From positions 35,308 through 99,307 of the forward strand of contig JAJRXZ010000022.1 of the NCBI GenBank assembly GCA_024276015.1: a stretch of 64,000 bases of DNA. The letters run 5' to 3'. The DNA comes from Spirochaetota bacterium (lineage in GTDB: Bacteria; Spirochaetota; UBA4802; UBA5550). Below are positions 8,971-16,957 of this stretch, one piece after another. Made by a program: the position numbers and the translations under genes. Numbering within the stretch: position 1 is the first letter of the stretch; each line of letters begins with the position of its first letter. The notes under the pieces are model-generated. The model was given only the letters and a program-made list of their open reading frames with translations, searched no databases and was not told the DNA's origin.

Positions 8971-9069
8971 TAAAACCTTCCTTTATGATAAGCCAGTGGT
9001 AATTCAAGTAATAATCTAATTTATTAAATAATCTTTTCAAGAAGAAAACAATTAATTTAACTACTTTTT

Positions 9070-9795
9070 TTACGGGAAAAAATAGCCATACACGTATGCA
9101 GTAACTCCGGCAGAAATAAATAGGATCATCTTAATAAAAATAGGGGGTCTTTCTCTGAAAATCATATCCACAAGACCGATTCCAATGCCGTAAAATGCCG
9201 ATACAATACCCAGGGCAACAAAATCATATTGAAGCAAAAAAAAGACAGTACCTGACAGGACCGATCCCACAAAAAAATCAATAAAATCTATTGCTTTTAT
9301 TTCAGAAAAGGATAAACCTATCTGCTCATTAGTCGTATCTTTTTTTTGATCCTCAGTTACGAAATACCTCTTGCGTGTTTCTTCAAGTTTCTTTTTTCGT
9401 TCGACAGCTGCTTTTTCTTTATTCTGAGGGAAATCTATATTATAATTTTTGTTGATCAGTTTTATAACGTCTCTGTTGGGTATTGAAGAAAATATTTCCG
9501 CTCTCTCTCTGAACCTCTCTGCAAAGCCGAATGTTCTGCCGCTTACAAGGCTTTTCTCCACAGTAACTCTGCCCTCTTTTATTACGGCATAATAAGCATT
9601 GCCGCCTTCTTCTGCAATTTCTATATAGAGCCTGACTATTTTTTCTCTGAGATTATAGTCAACTCTCAAGTAATCATTATTGTCGGCAGTAAGGTAGAGA
9701 GCCCGCTGATAACCTCTTATCTCGGAAGGTCTTCTCTTCCAGGAATACCCGGAATAATCATAATTGTTTGCTGCTCTTTTTTTCACAGTAAACAC
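9070..9795 (-). CDS. Membrane protein of unknown function
   Basis: I do not recognise the family. The 241-residue product has a soluble N-terminal half rich in charged and aromatic residues, including a stretch resembling a small beta domain (VDYNLREKIVRLYIEI, GRVTVEKSLVSGRTFGFAE), and a lysine-rich linker around residues 125-150. Three hydrophobic segments follow (about residues 170-190, 195-210 and 220-240), so it is anchored in the membrane by its C-terminus. Two in-frame GTG codons (9795 and 9786) are possible starts; neither has a strong ribosome binding site. It begins right after the terminator of the long upstream block. Confidence 0.6.
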   Translation of the reverse strand: MFTVKKRAANNYDYSGYSWKRRPSEIRGYQRALYLTADNNDYLRVDYNLREKIVRLYIEIAEEGGNAYYAVIKEGRVTVEKSLVSGRTFGFAERFRERAEIFSSIPNRDVIKLINKNYNIDFPQNKEKAAVERKKKLEETRKRYFVTEDQKKDTTNEQIGLSFSEIKAIDFIDFFVGSVLSGTVFFLLQYDFVALGIVSAFYGIGIGLVDMIFRERPPIFIKMILFISAGVTAYVYGYFFP

Positions 9796-9803
9796 TCGTT
9801 AAA

Positions 9804-9837
9804 TTAAAAGAGATTGACTGTGAAATGAGCCAATCCC
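9804..9837 (-). terminator. Rho-independent terminator at the end of the long minus-strand block
   Basis: Read on the minus strand, GGGATTGGCT (9837-9828) pairs with AGTCAATCTC (9819-9810) through an 8-base loop, with two G-U pairs, and is followed by TTTTAATTT. It lies 15 bases after the stop of the 30-residue ribosomal-type gene. Confidence 0.7.
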
Positions 9838-9852
9838 CTGAATTATGCTTTG

Positions 9853-9945
9853 TTATATCTTCTTTTTATGTCGATTCTGTCTTCTTCTCTTTTTTCTTTT
9901 ATGATTGGCGATCTTTTTCCTCTTTTTTTTCTTACCGCAGGGCAT
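9853..9945 (-). CDS. Small AURKAIP1/COX24 (mS38/bS22-type) ribosomal-like protein
   Basis: This 30-codon gene encodes an extremely basic peptide that starts MPCGKKKKRKKIANHKRK and continues with an Arg/Lys block ending RHKKKI. The pattern MPCGKK..K....HKRKK..R.NRHKKK is that of the short bacterial AURKAIP1/COX24-domain proteins, related to mitochondrial mS38 and mycobacterial bS22, which thread into the small ribosomal subunit. AAGGAG stands six bases before the ATG, an excellent ribosome binding site. The gene lies 60 bases downstream of the SPFH gene and just before a terminator. The family assignment rests on pattern recognition of a very short sequence, but length, start motif and composition all agree. 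Confidence 0.8.
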   Translation of the reverse strand: MPCGKKKKRKKIANHKRKKRRRQNRHKKKI

Positions 9946-10005
9946 TTGATACTCCTTATTATTCTTGATATTTTTTTGAAATAAATAATTTCTTACTATT
10001 CAATA

Positions 10006-10914
10006 TTATCGAAGATTATTAATTTCTCCGCCTTCTTCGCTGCTTCCAACCTGTCCGGATCCGTTTTCCTTTTTATTTAAATCAAGGGGAAAACCGGATT
10101 TATCAGAAGGAATGATCACTTTTACATTATCAGCCATCTTGTCAATATAAATATATTTAAGAATATCGGGATTTTCTTTGATGATCTTTGACATCTCCTT
10201 ATACTTGTTATACTTATATTCATTTTTCACTTTTTCAAGCTTCAGTCTGTTCTGCAGCAGCTTCAACTTCTTTTCATTATCTTTATCAATTTTTCTCATT
10301 TCAGTAAGGTGAGTCAGACCCTCATTATAGATCTCCCTGTCGGGATATATAATACTTCCGGCTGCTTTGACACTTATAATTTCAAACCCGTTATTCTGGA
10401 ATCTTTCCTTCAGACTATCTCTGATACTATTTAATATCTCTTCTTTATTGCTATTAATCTGCTCTGCTTTATAATCGGGAATAAAATACTGATATATTTC
10501 TTTAACAATTAATTTACTCAGGTAATCTCTCAGGGATTTGTCAATATCTTTTAAATCTCTGTTTATTATGGAAAAATCATTAAATTTCTCAGGATCTATA
10601 CTATACTTAATATTAAATGTTATCTTTAAAGAGTAAAGCGGAGAGTTAAGTACCTCCAAGGGGGGAACAGCAGCTTCCACATCAATATCCATAGATTTTT
10701 TTGAGGGTATTTCATATATGGAAAACCACCAAGGGAAAGCTCCCTGCCATACGAAGTTCTTTTCATTATAAAATATCCTGATAATTCTGTTATTTCTTAC
10801 ATCTTCAACAATACCGATCCTCTCTTTTTCCAAACTTCTGTATGAAAAATATCCCGCATAAAGAGCAGCAATTACAAAGAAAAGAACAAATATTTTTACT
10901 AAAAAACTCTTCAT
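10006..10914 (-). CDS. SPFH/band 7-type membrane protein
   Basis: The 302-residue protein has one N-terminal membrane segment (residues 5-23), then a band 7-like beta domain (ERIGIVEDVRNNRIIRIFY, SLKITFNIKYSIDPEKF), and a long charged helical region from about residue 125 to 245 with the family-like FEIISVKAAGSIIYPDREI. The C-terminal 35 residues are polar and glycine-rich. Such proteins form membrane scaffolds, like HflC or stomatins; no protease partner is adjacent. It is directly downstream of hfq (15 bases apart), and the hfq-neighbour position resembles that of hflK/hflC in other bacteria. Family assignment is moderate because the sequence is divergent. Confidence 0.65.
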   Translation of the reverse strand: MKSFLVKIFVLFFVIAALYAGYFSYRSLEKERIGIVEDVRNNRIIRIFYNEKNFVWQGAFPWWFSIYEIPSKKSMDIDVEAAVPPLEVLNSPLYSLKITFNIKYSIDPEKFNDFSIINRDLKDIDKSLRDYLSKLIVKEIYQYFIPDYKAEQINSNKEEILNSIRDSLKERFQNNGFEIISVKAAGSIIYPDREIYNEGLTHLTEMRKIDKDNEKKLKLLQNRLKLEKVKNEYKYNKYKEMSKIIKENPDILKYIYIDKMADNVKVIIPSDKSGFPLDLNKKENGSGQVGSSEEGGEINNLR

Positions 10915-10929
10915 ATAATTAATAATAAT

Positions 10930-11172
10930 TTAACCGGAACTGCTGTCCTCCTGTTTGTAAGGTATCGGTTTAGATGGAGCCAGCGTCGATATTGCATGCT
11001 TATATATTAAATTCTGCTTTTTATCAACATCCAGCAATATTGTAAAAGTATCGAAGCTCAGCACACGGCCTTTAATAGGAACACCATTCATCAGGTATAT
11101 AGTAATCTCAATCTTCTCTTTTCTGGCAGTGTTTAAAAAAATATCCTGCAAACTACTTAATTGCTTAGTCAT
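10930..11172 (-). CDS. hfq: RNA chaperone Hfq
   Basis: Hfq forms a hexameric ring that pairs small RNAs with mRNAs. The 80-residue product has the Sm1 motif region ([22 protein letters not shown]) and the Sm2 motif [16 protein letters not shown], equivalent to the usual YKHAIST. The tail is short and polar. AAGG stands eight bases before the ATG. The order miaA-hfq is widely conserved, and here the two genes are 87 bases apart on the same strand. Confidence 0.96.
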   Translation of the reverse strand: MTKQLSSLQDIFLNTARKEKIEITIYLMNGVPIKGRVLSFDTFTILLDVDKKQNLIYKHAISTLAPSKPIPYKQEDSSSG

Positions 11173-11259
11173 GACTGATAACCTTTTTTTATTTATTTTT
11201 AATTGGATTCTCTATCAGGTTTAATAAAATACCGGATAGCTAATTTGACAACTATATTA

Positions 11260-12171
11260 TTAAAACATCCATTTATTTATTATATCTCTTATCTGATCTA
11301 TACGGGACGGTTTAAACCAGTTGATCTTTTTATTCTTTCTGAACCAGGTCATTTGACGCTTTGCATACCTCTTTGTTTCAAGTTTAATCTTTTCAATTGA
11401 ATCTGCAAGTGTAATTTCACCGTCCAGATAACTATTTATTTCATTGTATCCTATAGACCTCATGGACTTTAAATGGGAACCGTAACCCATATTTCTGATA
11501 GTCCGAACCTCCTCAACAAAGCCCGACCTGATCATATTATCAACTCTCATATCGATCTTTGATCTTAGAACATCTCTTTCTTCATATAAACCTATATAGA
11601 GCGTTTCAGACGATCCGCAGCCTCTGTTTGTCTCAAAGTAAAAACTAATGGGCTTGCCGGTCTGCCTGTAAACCTCCAGCCCTCTTAATATCCTCTGTTT
11701 ATCATTAGGATGTATTCTATCTGCAAAATCCGGATCAGCCTCTTTCAACTTATTATACAGGGCGCTCAAACCGTAATTGTCCAGATCTCTGTATAATTCT
11801 TCCCTCACCGATCTGTCAATAGCCGGAATTTCCGCTATTCCGGAAAAGAAGGAATCAATATACAATCCCGTACCGCCTGCAAAGAGGGGAATCAACCCCT
11901 TCTCTGTTATTTCATTTGCTGCTTTTAAGGCTTCTCTGCAAAAATCTCCTGCGCTGAATTCCTCATCAGGATCAACAATATCGATAACATAGTGTTTAAC
12001 CCTTTTTCTGTCGCTTAATGCGGGTTTACCGCTGCCAATATCGAGAAATCTATAAACCTGAACCGAATCGGAAGAAATTATCTCAAAATTTTCTCCCGCA
12101 ATATTCAGAGATAAATCGCTTTTTCCTACTGCCGTAGGACCAAGAATAATTAGCGCCTTGATATTAAACTT
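11260..12171 (-). CDS. miaA: tRNA dimethylallyltransferase MiaA, start codon unresolved
   Basis: MiaA adds a dimethylallyl group to A37 of tRNAs reading UNN codons. Seen are the P-loop LGPTAVGKS, SSDSVQVYRFLDIGSGKP, LFAGGTGLYIDS, the DxxxR region and the terminal YAKRQMTWFRKN. The P-loop shows that the protein must begin before the first standard in-frame start codon (TTG at 11895), yet between the in-frame TAA at 12202-12204 and the P-loop there is no ATG, GTG or TTG. The start could be ATT at 12201, a mutated ATG (AAG at 12171), or an error in the sequence; the end at 12171 is an estimate. The gene follows rpoZ closely. Confidence 0.85.
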   Translation of the reverse strand, partial: KFNIKALIILGPTAVGKSDLSLNIAGENFEIISSDSVQVYRFLDIGSGKPALSDRKRVKHYVIDIVDPDEEFSAGDFCREALKAANEITEKGLIPLFAGGTGLYIDSFFSGIAEIPAIDRSVREELYRDLDNYGLSALYNKLKEADPDFADRIHPNDKQRILRGLEVYRQTGKPISFYFETNRGCGSSETLYIGLYEERDVLRSKIDMRVDNMIRSGFVEEVRTIRNMGYGSHLKSMRSIGYNEINSYLDGEITLADSIEKIKLETKRYAKRQMTWFRKNKKINWFKPSRIDQIRDIINKWMF

Positions 12172-12213
12172 ACCGGATAAAGTATATTTATTACATAAAA
12201 TTTAAAAAAGGGA

Positions 12214-12426
12214 CTACTGCTCCTCTTCTTTTTCCTGTTCAATGAATTTATATTTCAGCTCGCCATTAATGAACATCCGCATTATATTAGGCACAACTTT
12301 CCAGTTTCTGTTCTCTTCCGGATAATCCTTTATATTGTCAAGCTTATCAACCGCTTTCATCAAAGCTTTTGTGAAAACGTACTTATTGTCATTTCTCATT
12401 AACAATTTATCAAGTGGTATTATCAT
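12214..12426 (-). CDS. rpoZ: RNA polymerase omega subunit
   Basis: The 70-residue product fits omega by position and sequence: it begins MIIPLDKLL, continues with NDNKYVFTKALMKAVDKL (the region that clamps the beta-prime C-terminus), and ends in an acidic tail. Omega helps beta-prime fold and join the polymerase. The start overlaps the end of gmk by 17 bases, the usual gmk-rpoZ coupling. The conserved order yicC-remA-gmk-rpoZ seen here is found in many bacteria. Confidence 0.9.
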   Translation of the reverse strand: MIIPLDKLLMRNDNKYVFTKALMKAVDKLDNIKDYPEENRNWKVVPNIMRMFINGELKYKFIEQEKEEEQ

Positions 12427-13030
12427 CTTCGCCTCCGAATGTGCTAATAATTGATCTTATTCTCTCTTTTTTACACTGTTCAGCCGCAACAATCGATTCC
12501 AGACGATAAACAGCATCGTCAATTTGATCATTGATTATTATATAATCATATATGTCAAATTCTTTCAATTCTTTTATTGCATTCTTTAATCTTAATCTGA
12601 TATTTTTTTCCGAATCGGTTTTTCTGTTTCTTAAACGTTTTTCCAAAATTTCAATTGAAGGGGGAATAATAAAAATAAATACCCCATTGTCAAGTTTCTT
12701 CCTTAATGCTCTCCCGCCCTGTACATCTACGTCAAATATGGGGATGTGCCCCCCCTCCTCAATTCTGTCAATCTCTTTTTTTGTTGTTCCATAGAAATGA
12801 CCGTGAACCTCTGCCCATTCTATGAAATCATCATTTCGGATCATATTCCTGAATTCATCATCCGTAACAAATATATAAGACTCCCCGTTGATCTCTCCCC
12901 TGCGGGGCTTTCTTGTTGTTGTTGAAACAGAAAAGCGAAAATTATTATTTTTTTCTAATAATCTGTTTATTATTGTAGTTTTACCGGCTCCTGAGGGAGC
13001 GGAAATTACAACTCTGATACTATTTTTCAT
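12410..13030 (-). CDS. gmk: Guanylate kinase
   Basis: Gmk phosphorylates GMP to GDP with ATP. The 206-residue length is standard. The P-loop is VISAPSGAGKTTIINRLL; GMP-binding residues are in FSVSTTTRKPRRGEINGESYIF; FIEWAEVHGHFYGT and the IPIFDVDVQGG strand follow, and IIPPSIEILEKRLRNR is the lid region. It overlaps remA upstream by 11 bases and rpoZ downstream by 17 bases, so the three are translationally linked. Confidence 0.97.
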   Translation of the reverse strand: MKNSIRVVISAPSGAGKTTIINRLLEKNNNFRFSVSTTTRKPRRGEINGESYIFVTDDEFRNMIRNDDFIEWAEVHGHFYGTTKKEIDRIEEGGHIPIFDVDVQGGRALRKKLDNGVFIFIIPPSIEILEKRLRNRKTDSEKNIRLRLKNAIKELKEFDIYDYIIINDQIDDAVYRLESIVAAEQCKKERIRSIISTFGGEDDNTT

Positions 13031-13268
13031 CGCTCATCAATCTGTTGGATATTGTTTCGGGCTGCATTGCAGACAAAATTATATGATTGCTGTCCATTAC
13101 AATAATGGCCCGTGTTTTTCTGCCATGAGTAGCGTCAACAAGATAATTGGTTTCCCTGGCTTCTTCTCTCAGCCTTTTTCCGGACGCAGAAGAAGGGGTT
13201 ATTACCGCAATTACCCTTTCAGCAACAACTGCATTCCCAAAACCGATATTGATCAACGTTGTCTTCAT
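13020..13268 (-). CDS. remA: RemA/DUF370 family DNA-binding regulator
   Basis: The 82-residue protein is a RemA (DUF370) family member, with LINIGFGNAVVAERVIAVI, PSSASGKRLREEA and ATHGRKTRAIIVMDSNHIILSA all matching the family pattern. In Bacillus, RemA is a ring-forming DNA-binding activator of matrix genes; its role in spirochaetes is not known. I chose the ATG at 13268, which has AAGG nine bases upstream, over the TTG at 13277, for which that site would be too close. It lies between yicC and gmk, the usual location. Confidence 0.9.
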   Translation of the reverse strand: MKTTLINIGFGNAVVAERVIAVITPSSASGKRLREEARETNYLVDATHGRKTRAIIVMDSNHIILSAMQPETISNRLMSDEK

Positions 13269-13279
13269 TAAATGCAACC

Positions 13280-14146
13280 TTACACAATATTTCTGGAATG
13301 TTCCCGTATTTTATCAATATAATTTTTTACATCAACAACTATATGAGCTATTTCAGAATTATTAGACTTTGATGAAATAGTATTTATCTCTCTGAATATC
13401 TCCTGAGCAACAAAATCGAGTTTTTTCCCAATCTGTTCTCTTGAATTAACTACCGATCTGAATTTTTTCAAATGATCGTTTAAACGTATTATCTCTTCGT
13501 TTATATCGAGTTTATCGGCCAATATTGCAATCTCGGAATAGAGTCTGTTGTCATCAATTCTATTTTCCGATAATTCATCTATTCTCTTTTTTAGTTTTAT
13601 CATTTTTTCATTTACAGAATTTTTAGATAACTTTTTTATTTTTGCAACCTCTTTAACAATTTCTCCAATGCTTTTTATAATATCCTGTTTAATGGCTCTT
13701 CCTTCTTTTTTTCTCATCTCAATAGTTTTTTTAACCGCATCATTAACGGTTTTCAGAATATCTTTGAATGATTTTTCAGATATAACCGTATGTTCCTTCT
13801 GAGTAACACCATCAAGACCTAAAATCGACTCGAATTTTATAGGCTCTGCAATTTTTAAATCTCTGTGAATTTTTTTCAGTTCATTATAATAATTTTTAAT
13901 TAAATCGGAATTTAATGATACAGGCTTCTTAGCAGTCCAGCTAAAAATTTCAACAGTAAGTTCCAATTTGCCTCTTGAAAAAGAGTTTTTTAAATATCCG
14001 TTCAACAAATTCTCTTCATTTCGTAATATTCTGGGAAGATTAATTACTATTTCAAGATAGCGTGAATTTAACGATTTCAATTCAACAGAATAGGAAAACT
14101 GCTCCGTACTTTTTTCAATATATGAATATCCGGTCATACTCTCCAT
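13280..14146 (-). CDS. yicC: YicC family endoribonuclease-like protein
   Basis: The 288-residue protein begins MESMTGYSYIEK, the classic YicC start, followed by VELKSLNSRYLEIVINLPR and NLLNGYLKNSFSRGKLEL. It ends with the DUF1732 part, including EQIGKKLDFVAQEIFREINTI and a final SNNSEIAHIVVDVKNYIDKI. YicC proteins are reported to act on RNA in Escherichia coli and affect stationary-phase fitness. The middle (about residues 150-210) is a lysine-rich coiled coil. The gene is the first of the yicC-remA-gmk-rpoZ series and follows cheD by eight bases. Confidence 0.93.
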   Translation of the reverse strand: MESMTGYSYIEKSTEQFSYSVELKSLNSRYLEIVINLPRILRNEENLLNGYLKNSFSRGKLELTVEIFSWTAKKPVSLNSDLIKNYYNELKKIHRDLKIAEPIKFESILGLDGVTQKEHTVISEKSFKDILKTVNDAVKKTIEMRKKEGRAIKQDIIKSIGEIVKEVAKIKKLSKNSVNEKMIKLKKRIDELSENRIDDNRLYSEIAILADKLDINEEIIRLNDHLKKFRSVVNSREQIGKKLDFVAQEIFREINTISSKSNNSEIAHIVVDVKNYIDKIREHSRNIV

Positions 14147-14154
14147 AACTCAGC

Positions 14155-14634
14155 CTATATTATCTTTTCAGGTTTATCAAGGGATTTGATCTTTACTTTG
14201 CCTGTTTCAAGATAAAAATCGATCGTCCTGCCCGAGTCTCCGCCTGTATCCTCTGAAACGATCTTTATATTCATATTCTTCAGCACTTCTCTTGATTTTT
14301 CAGCATTATTTATGCCGATCATACCCATTTTGCTGTTTTCGGAAAATTTAAACATTCTTGCACCGCCCACAATCTTTGCCGTAATATTCTTTTTCTCAGC
14401 TCCGATCTTTTCCAACTCTTCAAGGAGTAATGGAATAGCGGTATCCGCGTACTTCTTTTTAGAAGTAGACTTCTCATTAAAAACCGGCAGCATTATATGC
14501 GCTATACCGCCCACCTTTTTTACGGTATCATAGAGACATATACCTATGCAGGAGCCAAGAATAGTTCTTATTATATCAGGTTCTCGGGAAACGCCTATAT
14601 CGGCAATTCCCACATTTATTAATTTAAACTTCAC
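14155..14634 (-). CDS. cheD: Chemoreceptor glutamine deamidase CheD
   Basis: CheD deamidates glutamines in chemoreceptors and can bind CheC-type phosphatases. The 159 residues hold the active-site Cys29 in TILGSCIGICLYD and His46 in GGIAHIMLP, both at the expected distance, and the later GGARMFKFS and EDTGGDSGRTIDF blocks. The GTG start shares one base with the cheR stop (TAGTG), showing translational coupling. The fliY product encoded upstream carries a CheC-like domain. Confidence 0.95.
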   Translation of the reverse strand: MKFKLINVGIADIGVSREPDIIRTILGSCIGICLYDTVKKVGGIAHIMLPVFNEKSTSKKKYADTAIPLLLEELEKIGAEKKNITAKIVGGARMFKFSENSKMGMIGINNAEKSREVLKNMNIKIVSEDTGGDSGRTIDFYLETGKVKIKSLDKPEKII

Positions 14635-15491
14635 TATTTTCTTTCCAAATTCGGTACGTATACCGGAGATTCCAATACTTTTTTATAAACAAAATCTTCA
14701 GAAATAGAATGAAGCGTTTCCGAATGACCTATAAACAAAAATCCGTCCTTATTTATAATTTTGGAAAATTCCGAAATTAATCTCTTCTGATGATCACGGT
14801 CAAAATAGATCATAACATTCCTGCAAAAAATAACATCAATGTCCTTGGGGAATTCACTTTTAAAAAAATTCAGATAACCGAATTCTACAAATTTCTTCAA
14901 TTCGTCTCTTACTATGAATACTTCAGGATCGTTTTTTTTCCGTATAAAATACTTTTTTAATAAATCCTGAGGCACCTTTTCTATTCTCCTTCCCGAATAT
15001 TCTCCCAATCTGCCGAAATCAAGAACCGAAGGAGCAATATCGGTGGCGATTATCTTGATATCCCACCCCTGAAACAGATGGATCTTCTCCAAAAGACAGA
15101 TGGCAATTGTATAGGGTTCTTCGCCTGTTGAACATGCAGCGCTCCAGATGCGAAGCGTCCTGTCTTTCTTCTTTTTTGCAAGATCCGGCAAGCAGTAATT
15201 TGAAAAAGCTTCGAAATGTCTTTCGTTGCGGAAAAAATATGTTTCGTTGGTTGACACAACATCAAGCAGTTTTTCATATTCCTTTTTTTTACTTTCGCCT
15301 TCAAGTCCCTGCAGATAATCATAATAATCTGAAAACTCCTTTAACTGCAGACTTTGCAGCCTCTTCCTCAGCCTGTTGGAAAGCAGTGTAAGTTTAGTAT
15401 CCTTTAAATATATTCCGCTCTCCGCATGGATCAGCCTGGAAAATTTTTTAAACTCTTCCATAGTTAATCTTTTTATTGAGTGTTCTATCAC
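14634..15491 (-). CDS. cheR: Chemotaxis protein methyltransferase CheR
   Basis: CheR methylates glutamates of chemoreceptors with S-adenosylmethionine. The 285-residue protein has the helical N-domain (EEFKKFSRLIHAESGIYL), the TNETYFFRNERHFEAF motif, the SAM-binding LRIWSAACSTGEEPYTIA, IIATDIAPSVLDFGR and VIFCRNVMIYFD. It ends FLFIGHSETL, as usual. The start is GTG with GGGG eight bases upstream. A 258-base gap precedes it, so it may have its own promoter within the flagellar block. Confidence 0.96.
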   Translation of the reverse strand: MIEHSIKRLTMEEFKKFSRLIHAESGIYLKDTKLTLLSNRLRKRLQSLQLKEFSDYYDYLQGLEGESKKKEYEKLLDVVSTNETYFFRNERHFEAFSNYCLPDLAKKKKDRTLRIWSAACSTGEEPYTIAICLLEKIHLFQGWDIKIIATDIAPSVLDFGRLGEYSGRRIEKVPQDLLKKYFIRKKNDPEVFIVRDELKKFVEFGYLNFFKSEFPKDIDVIFCRNVMIYFDRDHQKRLISEFSKIINKDGFLFIGHSETLHSISEDFVYKKVLESPVYVPNLERK

Positions 15492-15749
15492 CTGGAAAAC
15501 CCCATTTTATAATAAGACATTATTTAATTCAATTCAATATCTTCAATCCAAATTCAAAAAATAACAGCAAATATATTCAATGAGCGAACAGCCGCCCTGC
15601 AAAACCGGAAGTTTTTTACAATATAGACTAAAATATTATTCCCCGTCTATATTTTTTTAAAAATCGAAACAGTTTGAGTAATATCACAAACACTGAGGTG
15701 GTAATAAATAATTGTAATTCATAACGGCATCCCCTTTGATCGAAGGAAT
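15492..15749. other. Gap upstream of cheR with an inverted repeat
   Basis: No coding frame is convincing here. The only structure noticed is ATATAGAC at 15621-15628 with its exact complement GTCTATAT at 15645-15652, followed on the plus strand by seven T. The loop of 16 bases makes it a weak terminator or an operator. A promoter for cheR is likely in this gap. Confidence 0.35.
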
Positions 15750-16547
15750 TCAATTACCCTGTAAATTCAGAATAAGTTTCACTTCGCCTTCCGGAATACC
15801 GGAATATTTTGCTATTTCACTGACATGAAAACCCTTATTAAAAAATTCCATTATAAGGGAATACCTGTCGTCCGAAGTTTCGAACATTCTGTATATTTCA
15901 TCTTCATCCAATGTTTCCATTTTGCTGTCGGCTCTGCTCTTCTCCGCCATTAAATCCATTTCATTTTTGTATGATGACAATCCCTTTATGTTTTCCTGAA
16001 AACTCAGCATATCCTTTTTTATTACGTTATCCTGATTTACAATTTCATCAATTAAAATGCTCTCTTCGGTTTTAACGGAATGCCTATTATCAATAGAGCT
16101 TTCATAATCTCTTTTTCTTAAAATAAAAGCTGATATCCTTGCAAGACACTCCGCAGCACCAGTAAAAATCCATTTAAGATCAACACCGTTTTTAAAGATC
16201 CCCTTTTCGGTTTTATTTATTAATTCCTTCTTAGCCTCAATTTCTGTTTTTTCTGCTGTCGTTTCTCCAACTCCGCTATCCATTTCAGGAGAACCGCTCT
16301 CCTTAAAATCTATTTTTTTTAAATCGCCCGTTTTTTCCAATAATTTTCTCAGAACCGATATACGATTCTCAAGAATTGTAATATTCCTCTCTGAAGCCGC
16401 ATTAAACTCGGTCATAATTTCGTCCATTACCTGGCGTAATTTCTTTTCCCTGAAATGGGATGAAGATCTCTCAATCTTCAATGTCATAATGAGATAAAAG
16501 ATCACCCACATTACAATATTTAACAAAACAATTAATAAAAACTGCAT
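15750..16547 (-). CDS. Membrane-anchored coiled-coil protein with C-terminal HTH-like motif
   Basis: The 265-residue protein starts with one membrane segment (FLLIVLLNIVMWVIFYLI), followed by a helical region around residues 30-75. Its last 45 residues (EIYRMFETSDDRYSLIMEFF, then GFHVSEIAKYSGIPEGEVKLIL) look like the helix-turn-helix end of DUF6115-type proteins found in flagellar loci. The middle is polar and poorly conserved in character. It lies between a 106-residue flagellar-locus protein and cheR. The role is unknown; a link to motility is inferred from position only. Confidence 0.6.
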   Translation of the reverse strand: MQFLLIVLLNIVMWVIFYLIMTLKIERSSSHFREKKLRQVMDEIMTEFNAASERNITILENRISVLRKLLEKTGDLKKIDFKESGSPEMDSGVGETTAEKTEIEAKKELINKTEKGIFKNGVDLKWIFTGAAECLARISAFILRKRDYESSIDNRHSVKTEESILIDEIVNQDNVIKKDMLSFQENIKGLSSYKNEMDLMAEKSRADSKMETLDEDEIYRMFETSDDRYSLIMEFFNKGFHVSEIAKYSGIPEGEVKLILNLQGN

Positions 16548-16624
16548 TATGTCTCCTCAGACAAAATTTTTGACCAATTAACGTCTTTAATGTATCTCTT
16601 CAGAATTCGATAAAGTTCATGCCG

Positions 16625-16945
16625 TTATTTTCTAATATCTATTATGGTACCGATCTTTCCGTCATGCACTATACTTTTTTCTTTTTTCTTACCGGCTAAC
16701 CTCTTTTCCTTCTTTTCTTTCTGTTCCTGCTTTTTCTTCTTTTTGCTCTCTTCGTCTCTGATGGCGGTTTTTTCGCCTTTTTTCATTTCATCAAGTTTTG
16801 AATCAATAAGTTTCGATTGTTCTGCCGCTTCCTTGTCAAGTATCTGCTGCTGCTCAGCTATAGCCCCTGTTTTAGCATGCTCATTTCTCCCTACTTCAAG
16901 CATCTGAGAGATATTTGTCTGCATGTCTATTGGTTTAATTGACAT
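16625..16945 (-). CDS. Lysine-rich small protein of the flagellar locus
   Basis: The family is not recognised with confidence. The 106-residue product starts SIKPIDMQTNISQMLEVGR, has a glutamine/glutamate-rich helix, and then a run of lysine and glutamate from about residue 68 to 92 before a short C-terminal strand KIGTIIDIRK. Almost the whole protein should be helical. AGG lies eight bases before the ATG and the gene follows fapA by 12 bases, so it is part of the same transcript. Small proteins of this kind downstream of fapA occur in other spirochaetes as far as I recall; this is not verified here. Confidence 0.6.
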   Translation of the reverse strand: MSIKPIDMQTNISQMLEVGRNEHAKTGAIAEQQQILDKEAAEQSKLIDSKLDEMKKGEKTAIRDEESKKKKKQEQKEKKEKRLAGKKKEKSIVHDGKIGTIIDIRK

Positions 16946-16957
16946 AGTTTAAACCTG

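Noticed and set aside
15621..15652. Inverted repeat ATATAGAC/GTCTATAT followed by T on the plus strand as a terminator
   Set aside because: The loop is 16 bases, the stem is AT-rich, and no plus-strand gene ends there, so it is only noted as gap content.
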